Shown here: piece after piece, positions 1-5,328 of the stretch
How positions within the stretch are numbered: position 1 is the stretch's first letter
How the letters are laid out: the number at the start of each line of letters is the position of its first letter
DNA from: Phytoactinopolyspora endophytica
GTDB lineage: Bacteria; Actinomycetota; Actinomycetes; Jiangellales; Jiangellaceae
NCBI RefSeq assembly: GCF_004138495.1
Contig: NZ_ML142859.1
Span: forward strand, 203,949-210,896
Reading direction: 5' to 3'
Length of the DNA stretch: 6,948 bases
The notes under the pieces: model-generated
Seen by the model: only the letters and a program-made list of their open reading frames with translations
What the model was told of the DNA's origin: nothing
Databases searched by the model: none
Position numbers and translations under genes: made by a program

Positions 1-1
1 A

Positions 2-1354
2 TGGATCCAGCGAGCCGCGGGACAAGACGTCGATCTCGGCGAGGCAACGTCGGTCGCAGTCTCGCCGCTGGTGATGGTCGCCTCGCAGCAGGCGGCGAGA
101 GAAACGCTGGGCTGGCCGGACAACGCGGAGTTCTCCTGGGCGGATGTCATGTCCAGTGAGGCCCCTGCCACCATCATCGATCCCATGTCCACCAGCGAGG
201 GTCTGGCGACTCTGCTCGCTGTCCAGGCCGTGGTCGGCGAGAGTAACGAAGCCCCGGCGGAGGTCGCCGAGGCCATGTCCGCGGTGTCGCGGTCGGCCGT
301 CGCCGACATCGATGAGGCATACGAGCAGCTCAGATCGGAGCCGGCAGCCGCCCCGCTGTTCAACGCGAGCGAACAGTCGGTCGTCGCCCACAATCAGGCG
401 AACCCGGAAGAGTCCGCGGTTGCTCTGTATCCGGCCGAGGGCACGCTCGCCTTCGACTATCCGGCCGTTCCGATCGAGACGCCCGAGTCGACGGAGTCGA
501 CGACTGAGGCGGTGCAGGATCTGGTCGAGGCATTCCGGACGGAAGCGGCCGTCACCGCGCTGCAGGATGCGGGCTTCCGCAGCCCGGACGGCGAGGCCGC
601 CGACTCGGCCGGCGTCACCGACGGGATTCAGCGGAGCATGCCAGAGTTGATGCCCGATCCGGAACCCGAGGCCGTCGAGACGGCGTTGCGTCAATGGGCC
701 GCGTTGTCGATCGACATGCGGATGCTCCCGGTCATCGACGTCTCCGGGTCGATGTGGGAGACCGAGGGCGACGAGCGGCCGGCGATCGAGGTGGTGCGTG
801 ACGCGAACCTGGCGGCGCTTGATCTGCTGCCGCCGACCAGCGAGCTGGGTCTATGGGTGTTCTCCACGGACGAGGACCCCCCGAACCACTGGCGCGAGCT
901 CGTTGACATCGGTCCGCTCACGGAGGAGCTCGAAGGCGGTACCCGGCTGGACCTGTTGATCGAGGAATCGCAGGCGCTTCCGGAGTCCGAGGAGCAGGGT
1001 TGGACGGCACTGTACGACACCGCATGGGCGGCCTTCCAAGAAGTCAAGGAGAACTACGATCCGAACCGGGTGAACTCGGTGGTGCTGATGACCGACGGTT
1101 CGGACGAGCGGGCGCCGGAAATGGCGCCCGGCATGGACCTGGAGACGCTACTGACGCAGCTGCAGGCGCAACACGACCCCGCGCGGCCGGTCTTGCTCAT
1201 CACCATCGGTATCGGCCCAGATGCCGACATGGACGCTCTTCGCGAGATCTCGTCAGCCACTGGGGCCTCCGCGTACGCGGCCGACGACCCGACAGACCTC
1301 CCGGAGATCTTCTTCCAGGCGATGGTGGAACGCCAATGCCGCCCCAACTGCTGA
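2..1354 (+). CDS. Solute-binding / von Willebrand factor A (VWA) domain protein, 5' end outside window
   Basis: The frame is open from base 2, so the gene starts upstream; 450 codons plus TGA are visible. The first ~220 visible residues look like the second lobe of an extracellular solute-binding protein (SVAVSPLVMVAS, then a GWPDNAEFSWADV stretch), a region typically found before VWA domains in actinobacterial cell-surface proteins. From about codon 240 a VWA domain follows with its metal-ion-dependent adhesion site: DVSGS beginning at codon 246, the T of GWTALYD at codon 335, and the TDG motif with Asp at codon 365. All three are intact, so divalent-metal ligand binding is plausible. The protein ends in CRPNC, a cysteine-containing C-terminus usual in the family. 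The N-terminal signal sequence expected for an exported protein cannot be seen. Ligand and partner are unknown. It converges on the ABC permease remnant, 37 bp away. Domain identity is recognised from motifs and is quite sure; biological role is not. Confidence 0.88.
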   Translation, partial: WIQRAAGQDVDLGEATSVAVSPLVMVASQQAARETLGWPDNAEFSWADVMSSEAPATIIDPMSTSEGLATLLAVQAVVGESNEAPAEVAEAMSAVSRSAVADIDEAYEQLRSEPAAAPLFNASEQSVVAHNQANPEESAVALYPAEGTLAFDYPAVPIETPESTESTTEAVQDLVEAFRTEAAVTALQDAGFRSPDGEAADSAGVTDGIQRSMPELMPDPEPEAVETALRQWAALSIDMRMLPVIDVSGSMWETEGDERPAIEVVRDANLAALDLLPPTSELGLWVFSTDEDPPNHWRELVDIGPLTEELEGGTRLDLLIEESQALPESEEQGWTALYDTAWAAFQEVKENYDPNRVNSVVLMTDGSDERAPEMAPGMDLETLLTQLQAQHDPARPVLLITIGIGPDADMDALREISSATGASAYAADDPTDLPEIFFQAMVERQCRPNC

Positions 1355-1374
1355 GCGGTGGGCCGTCCGGTCCG

Positions 1375-1402
1375 GGGATGCATGCTGACACTCAGGCATC
1401 CC
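1375..1402. terminator. Inverted repeat between convergent genes, possible terminator
   Basis: GGGATGC (1375-1381) pairs with GCATCCC (1396-1402) around a 14-nt loop, 20 bp after the VWA stop and overlapping the stop codon of the permease remnant (1392-1394). There is no T tract on either side, so an intrinsic terminator is only a possibility; the position between two convergent genes is the main argument. Confidence 0.25.
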
Positions 1403-1806
1403 GGCTATGGAGTACGGCGAAAGCCAGCGCGACCACGGCTGCCACGAAGGCCCACATCAGCCCGAAGCCGGTCCACGGCCAGGCCTTCCGAGCCGTTGAG
1501 AACGAGCTGGAGCCCGGCGTTGGTCGGCCAGTATGTAGCCATCGCGTCGGCCAAGCGCTCAGGCAACGCACCGGACATCGCCGGCACGATCAGCACACCG
1601 GCCACCAGGGCACCGAGCGCCCCTGCAGCCGACTACGAGGGCCACCGCAGCAACGGTTGCAGCCTTGGCCGCGAGAAGCCGTGACCGGCGTGGCACCGCC
1701 GCCAAGCTAGGGCCGATGGTGCCGGTGGCGTATTCGTTGGTCATCACCATGATCCCCAGGACCGCGATGGCGAACTGAGCGATGATGACGCCATACAGGG
1801 ACACCC
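1392..1806 (-). pseudogene. ABC-2 type exporter permease remnant (three out-of-frame fragments)
   Basis: Three pieces of one permease can be read in shifted frames. Piece A (about 1804-1628) gives VSLYGVIIAQFAIAVLG and then TNEYATGTIGPSLAAVPRRS, the usual first-half motif of ABC-2 permeases that pair with CcmA/BcrA-like ATPases. Piece B (about 1626-1495) gives AGALGALVAGVLIVPAMSG then LPERLADAMATYWPTNAG. Piece C (1481-1392) gives WPWTGFGLMWAFVAAVVALA and ends SRDA-stop, the normal C-terminus. Compared with the usual ~240-270 residue family, the N-terminal ~60-70 residues before piece A and a large block of membrane segments between A and B are missing; B to C needs a frameshift at about 1482-1495. 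No continuous frame can produce a working membrane protein. The sizes of the missing parts come from knowledge of the family, not from an alignment. It lies directly downstream of its cognate ATPase, itself truncated. Confidence 0.85.
1623..1630 (-). other. Internal deletion junction in permease remnant
   Basis: The minus-strand frame reading AAVALVVG ends at about 1628 and a different frame beginning AGALGALVAG starts at about 1626. In intact relatives these two motifs are separated by several membrane segments. The junction coincides with the palindrome CTGCAG (1623-1628). Confidence 0.65.
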
Positions 1807-2501
1807 CGACGCACGAGAACGGACTGGGCCGCTCCGCTCTGCATGAAGTGTTCCGTGGCGATGTCGGCGATCAGCCTGCCCCTGCCGATGACGATGAGGT
1901 AGTCGGCGGTTTGTGCCATCTCGCCAAGCACGTGGCTGGAGACCAAGACCGTGCGTCCTTCGTGGGCCAGCCGGCGCACGAAGTTTCGGAACCAACGTAT
2001 GCCCTCTGGGTCGAGGCCGTTGACCGGCTCGTCGAAGATGAGAACGCCTGGATCGCCAAGCATGGCAGCGGCGATCCCCAGGCGCTGTGCCATACCGAGA
2101 GAAAACGTGCCCGCACGCTTTCTCGCCACTTCCTCGAGTCCGACGAGGTCCAGTGCGGCGTCGACTCGATGGCGGCCGAGCCCGTTGCTGACCGCCAGGC
2201 AATGTAGGTGGTCGTAGGCGGTGCGGCGGGGATGGGCGGATCGGGCGTCGAGCATGGCGCCTACCTCGCGCATTGGAACGGGAAGGTCGACGTAGCGGCG
2301 GCCGGCGACGCGGACCGAGCCCGCACTCGGATGGTCGAGTCCCAGCATCATGCGCAAGGTCGTGGATTTGCCGGACCCATTCGGCCCGAGGAATCCGGTC
2401 ACGCATCCGGGCTGGACTGTGAAGGTCAGATCATCTACGGCGCGCACCGCGCCGTAATACTTGGCGAGGTTCGCCGCCTCGATCATCGAATTCGTTCCCA
2501 T
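1707..2501 (-). CDS. ABC transporter ATP-binding protein, C-terminally truncated and frame-fused (probably non-functional)
   Basis: 264 codons from ATG at 2501; an alternative ATG at 2486 (MIEAANLAKYYG) is equally good and has a weak GGGA upstream. The nucleotide-binding domain is complete: Walker A GPNGSGKST (residues 39-47), Q-loop region near MLDARSAH, signature FSLGMAQR (133-140), Walker B VLIFDEP (153-159), D-loop GLDP (162-165) and switch His190. It resembles the ATPases that drive ABC-2 drug or natural-product exporters. Family members normally continue ~65-80 residues after a segment like IADIATEHFMQSGAAQSVLVR; here homology stops at about residue 231 (base 1809). The frame then runs for ~33 codons through permease DNA in the wrong frame, yielding an odd His/Arg-rich tail (VWRHHRSVRHRG..., ending HRHHRP). 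The partner permease is destroyed, so transport is unlikely. The ATPase itself shows no stop or frameshift before the junction, so decay may be recent. Confidence 0.85.
   Translation of the reverse strand: MGTNSMIEAANLAKYYGAVRAVDDLTFTVQPGCVTGFLGPNGSGKSTTLRMMLGLDHPSAGSVRVAGRRYVDLPVPMREVGAMLDARSAHPRRTAYDHLHCLAVSNGLGRHRVDAALDLVGLEEVARKRAGTFSLGMAQRLGIAAAMLGDPGVLIFDEPVNGLDPEGIRWFRNFVRRLAHEGRTVLVSSHVLGEMAQTADYLIVIGRGRLIADIATEHFMQSGAAQSVLVRRGVPVWRHHRSVRHRGPGDHGDDQRIRHRHHRP
1803..1812 (-). other. Deletion junction between ATPase and permease
   Basis: Upstream of this point (minus strand) the reading frame encodes the ATPase up to QSVLVR; downstream, in another frame, it encodes mid-permease sequence SLYGVIIAQF. 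The ATPase C-terminus, the intergenic gap and the permease start are all absent, so one deletion removed the gene boundary. The exact breakpoint is uncertain by several bases. Confidence 0.7.
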
Positions 2502-2584
2502 GTCATGCAGGTCACGCTATGAATCGAGGAAGACCAGCACCATGAAGATGACCGTAGGCTCTGAGCAAGGAACCCCAGCGAGCG

Positions 2585-2602
2585 GGTGTGGAAAACCACA
2601 CC
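2585..2602. repeat. Perfect 7-bp hairpin with AAAA loop
   Basis: GGTGTGG (2585-2591), AAAA, CCACACC (2596-2602): a perfect inverted repeat with a four-base loop in non-coding DNA. It is 84 bp upstream of the ATPase ATG and ~190 bp before the mutarotase ATG. No T tract follows on either strand, so it is more likely an operator-like or mRNA structure than a classical terminator. The tight loop disfavours a dimeric-repressor site, which usually has a spacer that fits a helical turn. Confidence 0.5.
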
Positions 2603-2661
2603 GGGCACGGAGTCGTCGGGCTCCACCTCCATCGTCAAAGGGACCCGCGCGTCGCCGGTGA

Positions 2662-2690
2662 GTCGACGGGGTATGCACATGAGCTAACGT
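2662..2690 (+). promoter_or_regulatory. Candidate sigma-70-type promoter for the mutarotase gene
   Basis: TAACGT (2685-2690) fits the actinobacterial -10 consensus TANNNT. A partial -35-like TCGACG (2663-2668) sits 16 nt upstream. If used, transcription would start near 2697 and give a ~97-nt leader that includes the 2735-2769 hairpin. Matches are weak and such boxes are common by chance. Confidence 0.22.
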
Positions 2691-2734
2691 GAGATTCGCG
2701 AGGTTCGGATCGTTGCGTGGCTGGACGGGGACAG

Positions 2735-2769
2735 GCCTCCGGCATGACAGCGGACGGCGTTCCGGAGGC
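2735..2769 (+). repeat. 8-bp inverted repeat in the mutarotase leader
   Basis: GCCTCCGG (2735-2742) is exactly complementary to CCGGAGGC (2762-2769), with a 19-nt loop. It ends 13 nt before the Shine-Dalgarno and 24 nt before the ATG. In RNA it would be a GC-rich stem just outside the ribosome footprint. The left arm's CCTCC could also pair with the GGAGG of the ribosome site, giving an alternative, sequestering fold. This could be a regulatory leader or an operator; nothing identifies a ligand or protein. Confidence 0.45.
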
Positions 2770-2782
2770 TACGGGACGACAC

Positions 2783-2790
2783 GAGGAGGT
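2783..2790 (+). promoter_or_regulatory. Strong ribosome binding site GAGGAGGT
   Basis: AGGAGGT is a full match to the anti-Shine-Dalgarno and ends 3 nt before ATG 2794. It decides the start of the mutarotase gene over in-frame upstream codons such as the one at 2689, and is the strongest ribosome site in the window. Confidence 0.8.
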
Positions 2791-2793
2791 CTC

Positions 2794-3126
2794 ATGCGGG
2801 TTGCGTTGCATTCGATCTTGCATGCGGGAGCGGAGCCGCAGTACGAGCAGGAGCACCAGCGGATTCCCGGCGATCTGGCCGACTCGTTCGCGCGGGTGGG
2901 GATCACCAACTGGACTATCTGGCGCAGCGGCTCCGATCTGTTCCATCTCGTGGAGTGCGACGATTTCGACGCCGCGATGCGCGAGCTGGCGGACGATCCC
3001 GCGAACCTGAGATGGCAGGCGAGCATCGGCCGGTTCGTGGATAGGTTCGTCTCCGACGTCGGTGACGACGCCCCGCACCCGATCGGCCGGGTCTGGGAGC
3101 TCGCGACGCAAGATCGTCAGCCGTAG
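2794..3126 (+). CDS. L-rhamnose mutarotase family protein (RhaM/YiiL-like)
   Basis: 110 residues, the usual size for this family of small dimeric ferredoxin-like-fold proteins, which interconvert the alpha and beta anomers of L-rhamnose or related sugars. Shared features: a short N-terminal strand, then YEQEHQRIP with Tyr17 and His21 at the places of the E. coli RhaM active-site Tyr18 and His22; GITNWTIWRSGSDLFHLVE, matching the 'G..NY.i......L...vE' pattern; and ANLRWQASIGRF, matching the conserved 'RWq' near the C-terminal helix. The Trp that usually follows His (iWPE) is replaced here by RIPGD, so sugar specificity may differ. Cytoplasmic, no signal peptide. Start chosen at ATG 2794 because of the ribosome site 2783-2790; codons upstream are non-homologous. 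No rhamnose or fucose catabolic gene is adjacent, so substrate is open. Family assignment good, substrate uncertain. Confidence 0.8.
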   Translation: MRVALHSILHAGAEPQYEQEHQRIPGDLADSFARVGITNWTIWRSGSDLFHLVECDDFDAAMRELADDPANLRWQASIGRFVDRFVSDVGDDAPHPIGRVWELATQDRQP

Positions 3127-3130
3127 GTTG

Positions 3131-3180
3131 CGCTCTTGAGAGCGGCGCCAACGAGCATTGTGGTGTTCCGCCTCCGCGGA
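3131..3180. terminator. Two small hairpins between convergent genes, possible bidirectional terminator
   Basis: CGCTC-TTGA-GAGCG (3131-3144) begins 4 bp after the mutarotase stop, and TCCGC-CTCC-GCGGA (3167-3180) lies 12 bp beyond the acetyltransferase stop as read on the minus strand. Each has a 5-bp GC-rich stem and four-base loop. Neither is followed by a T tract, which is common for actinobacterial terminators. Assigned from position plus structure. Confidence 0.35.
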
Positions 3181-3192
3181 CGACGGACAGGC

Positions 3193-3936
3193 TCACAGCC
3201 GGTGCCGCACCCACACATTCGGCTCCACGTAGACGGCATGGTTGTGCGCGGGTGCACAGTGAATGAGAGTGAGCGCGTGCGGGACCTCGACCGGGCCGTC
3301 CACATCGAACCGGAGTCCGGTCCACTCGCGCCAGTTCGCGAGCGAGGATCCGACGACCATGGAGGCGGGCGCGATCTTCTCGATGACGCCGCCAGCGCGG
3401 GCGTGGATCCGCAGCCACGGGTCTTCGGGTAGCCCATCCGCGCGGGTTCGATACGCGTACTCGCTCATCGGCGTGGCCGGCTCGAGGTGCTTGCCGCTAG
3501 GGCGGACTGGCGCGAGCAGGGTGTCGAATCCCCTGGCCCGTGCGGCGTCGCGCATCGCCATGAGGATCAGCGTTGACATGCCGCGCCCCTGCCAGCCGGG
3601 GTGCACGGAGATCTCCAGCGCGCTGGCGACGTCCGGCTCGACGCCTTTGCGGAGATCGGAGTTGACCCACATGAGCACCTGGTCCCAGCCAGTGTCGGGA
3701 AGCTCGCGTCGGCCCTCCAGATCCAGCCGGAAAGCGGTGGCCTGACCATGCGCAATGACCGACCCGTCGTCGTCGGTGGCGACCACCGTCAACTCGGGGT
3801 AGGCAGCTGTGGCGACACCGTAGAGCGACCAGGCGACAGGGTCATGGTCCATGAACGCGGGCCAGGTGTCGGGCATCTCCCAGATGTCAGACCCGAACTC
3901 GGGATTCTTAGCACGGGTGGTGATCAAGGGAGTCAT
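3193..3936 (-). CDS. GNAT family N-acetyltransferase
   Basis: 247 residues from ATG 3936. The acetyl-CoA binding motif A is clear: ALEISVHPGWQGRGMSTLIL, with the Q-x-x-G-x-G/A-type core at Gln116-Gly-Arg-Gly119, followed by an alpha-helix MAMRDAARARGF and the strand DTLLAPVRP. The C-terminal third (TPMSEYAYRTRADGLPEDPW, then WREWTGLRF and a final VEPNVWVRH) is an actinobacterial-type extension I recognise from uncharacterised GNAT proteins; it probably shapes the acceptor pocket. Two further in-frame ATGs at 3954 and 4095 exist, but the upstream residues are low-complexity Arg/Gly/Pro and unlike a GNAT start. No Shine-Dalgarno precedes 3936; a TANNNT box 7 nt upstream suggests leaderless translation, which supports this start. 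Substrate unknown. Divergent from the primase-polymerase gene. Confidence 0.85.
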   Translation of the reverse strand: MTPLITTRAKNPEFGSDIWEMPDTWPAFMDHDPVAWSLYGVATAAYPELTVVATDDDGSVIAHGQATAFRLDLEGRRELPDTGWDQVLMWVNSDLRKGVEPDVASALEISVHPGWQGRGMSTLILMAMRDAARARGFDTLLAPVRPSGKHLEPATPMSEYAYRTRADGLPEDPWLRIHARAGGVIEKIAPASMVVGSSLANWREWTGLRFDVDGPVEVPHALTLIHCAPAHNHAVYVEPNVWVRHRL

Positions 3937-3943
3937 GCGGCCG

Positions 3944-3949
3944 AGTGTA
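3944..3949 (-). promoter_or_regulatory. Candidate -10 box for leaderless acetyltransferase mRNA
   Basis: On the minus strand TACACT (TANNNT) ends exactly 7 nt before ATG 3936, the distance at which transcription would begin on the A of the start codon. No good -35 is visible, as is common in actinobacteria. No Shine-Dalgarno lies between, consistent with a leaderless message. Confidence 0.4.
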
Positions 3950-4036
3950 GCCATAGGAACGAGACCGCCACGACTGGTTTTACGGGCCGCCGACCAGCAC
4001 TGACACAGATGACCTGCGGCAGCTGACATCCCCGAT

Positions 4037-4072
4037 CCGTGTCGATGCGGCCTTCTAGCGGTGCCGTGTCGA
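4037..4072 (+). repeat. 9-bp direct repeat CCGTGTCGA, two copies 27 bp apart
   Basis: CCGTGTCGA occurs at 4037-4045 and 4064-4072 inside the 172-bp divergent intergenic region, both upstream of the candidate -10 for the polymerase gene. It could be a regulator-binding site, but two 9-mers in GC-rich DNA may also be chance. Confidence 0.25.
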
Positions 4073-4096
4073 CCTGGTAACGGGGGATTGGGCACT

Positions 4097-4102
4097 TATC
4101 GT
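4097..4102 (+). promoter_or_regulatory. Candidate -10 box for leaderless primase-polymerase mRNA
   Basis: TATCGT (TANNNT) ends 6 nt before ATG 4109. The intervening TGGTGGG? stretch (bases 4103-4108, GTGGG-rich) is too close to the ATG to serve as a good Shine-Dalgarno. The arrangement mirrors that of the divergent acetyltransferase gene. No -35 with proper spacing was found, and no GAAC-N4-GTTC SOS box. Confidence 0.35.
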
Positions 4103-4108
4103 GGTGGG

Positions 4109-5326
4109 ATGGCAGCGTCGCGGGTGCTGGAGGTTGCCGGGCGTGAGGTGACGGTCACGAACCCGGGCAAGGTGGTGTTTCCGAACCGAGGTACGACGAA
4201 GCTGGACCTGGTCCAGTACTACTTGGCTGTCGCCGACGGTGCGTTGCGTGGCATCGCCGGGCGGCCGATGATCCTGAAGCGGTTCGTCAAGGGGATCGAC
4301 CAGGAGGCGTTCTTCCAGAAGCGTGCGCCGTCGAAGCGACCCGATTGGGTCGATGTTGTGACCCTGCGGTACTCCTCCGGCACGACGGCCGATGAGGTGG
4401 TGGTGCGCGACGCGGCGGCTCTGGCCTGGGTGGTGAACTTGGGCTGCATCGACTTGAACCCGCATCCGGTGCGGGCGGAGGATCTGGACCGGCCCGACGA
4501 GCTACGCATCGATCTCGATCCGAACCCGGGTATTGAGTGGAAGCAGATTCTCGACGTGGCGTTCGTTGCCAAGGAGGTGCTCGAGGATCACGGTCTGACT
4601 GCGTGGCCGAAGACGTCGGGGTCGCGCGGGTTCCACATCTACACGCGGATCGATCCCCAGTGGAAGTACCGTGACGTGCGCCTCGCCGCTGAGACCGTCG
4701 CCCGTGAGGTGGAGAACCGCGCCCCGCGCCTGGCGACCTCCAGATGGTGGAAGGAAGAGCGGGAGGGCGTGTTCGTGGACTTCAACCAGAATGCCAAGGA
4801 CCGCACCATCGCGTCGGCCTACTCGGTGCGGCCCACCCCCGACGCGCGGGTATCGACGCCGTTGAGCTGGGAAGAAGCGGCTGAGAGCCGGCCAGAGGAC
4901 TACACGATGACGACGGTGCTGGAGCGGTTCGCGGACGTCGGCGATCCGTGGGAGGGCATCGACGGCACCGGCGGGTCACTGGACGCCCTGCTGGAGCTTG
5001 CCGAGCGGCTCGGTCCGGCGGAGAAACCGCCGAAAGGGACTGGCCGCAGACAGTCGACGATGCCGCTGGTCGAGATCGCGCGGGCGAAGACCAAGCAGGA
5101 GGCGCTCGACGGGCTGGAGCGATGGAAGGAACGGCATCCATCGGTGGTTCCCCTCCTTGAGCCGGCCGACGTGCTGGTCGACGGGATGAGGGGCCGCAGC
5201 TCGCTGTGGTACCGGATCCGGATCAACCTTCAGCACGTCCCGGAGGGAGAGCGCCCGCCGCAGGAACCACTCGAGGTCGATTACGACCCGTGGGCGGGGA
5301 CCCCGTTCGCCCGTGACGACCACTGA
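4109..5326 (+). CDS. Stand-alone LigD-type DNA primase-polymerase (PolDom) with C-terminal extension
   Basis: 405 residues from ATG 4109; an ATG at 4061 would add 16 unrelated residues. This is the archaeo-eukaryotic-primase-like polymerase domain that in LigD fills and extends ends during non-homologous end joining. Visible motifs: TNPGKVVFP (18-25), MILKRFVKGI (54-63), FFQKRAP (68-74), metal-binding RIDLDP with Asp135/Asp137, TSGSRGFHIY (169-178, nucleotide-binding with His176), and VFVDFNQNAKDRTIASAYSV (221-240) with third acidic residue Asp224, then STPLSWEE. All catalytic residues are present, so activity is expected. There are no ligase or phosphoesterase domains, as in the mycobacterial stand-alone PolD1/PolD2 enzymes; length is closer to the longer PolD2 type. 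Residues ~285-405 form an extra domain ending EVDYDPWAG. Two bases separate it from the DUF4037 gene. No ku or ligase gene is in view. Repair role is inferred from the family. Confidence 0.92.
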   Translation: MAASRVLEVAGREVTVTNPGKVVFPNRGTTKLDLVQYYLAVADGALRGIAGRPMILKRFVKGIDQEAFFQKRAPSKRPDWVDVVTLRYSSGTTADEVVVRDAAALAWVVNLGCIDLNPHPVRAEDLDRPDELRIDLDPNPGIEWKQILDVAFVAKEVLEDHGLTAWPKTSGSRGFHIYTRIDPQWKYRDVRLAAETVAREVENRAPRLATSRWWKEEREGVFVDFNQNAKDRTIASAYSVRPTPDARVSTPLSWEEAAESRPEDYTMTTVLERFADVGDPWEGIDGTGGSLDALLELAERLGPAEKPPKGTGRRQSTMPLVEIARAKTKQEALDGLERWKERHPSVVPLLEPADVLVDGMRGRSSLWYRIRINLQHVPEGERPPQEPLEVDYDPWAGTPFARDDH

Positions 5327-5328
5327 TC

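Larger units (their letters stand above)
2502..2793. other. Divergent intergenic region, 292 bp
   Basis: This lies between the start of the ABC ATPase (minus) and the mutarotase (plus). Short open frames cross it, including one of 65 codons on the minus strand from 2680 that overlaps the ATPase start, but none shows recognisable sequence or a convincing ribosome site. It holds two clear hairpins (2585-2602 and 2735-2769) and a possible promoter for the mutarotase. It must contain the promoters of both neighbours. Confidence 0.6.

Noticed and set aside
1000..1710. Plus-strand open frame of 236 codons across the VWA end and the permease remnant
   Set aside because: It has low-complexity Arg/Gly/Pro composition, overlaps the VWA domain in another frame, and runs antisense to recognisable permease fragments.
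1744..2406. Long minus-strand open frame of 220 codons inside the ATPase gene
   Set aside because: It is Arg/Pro/Gly-rich with no domain, and lies in another frame over the clearly coding ATPase; typical of GC-rich shadow frames.
2483..2680. 65-codon minus-strand frame upstream of the ABC ATPase
   Set aside because: No ribosome site, no recognisable sequence, and it overlaps the ATPase start; kept only as a mention in the intergenic entry.
3937..4095. N-terminal extension of the acetyltransferase to ATG 4095
   Set aside because: The extra 53 residues are Arg/His/Gly/Pro-rich, unlike a GNAT start, and would overlap the promoter region of the divergent gene.
3937..4108. SOS (LexA) box for the repair-type polymerase
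   Set aside because: I looked for a GAAC-N4-GTTC palindrome and for the mycobacterial RecA-independent damage promoter motif; neither is present.
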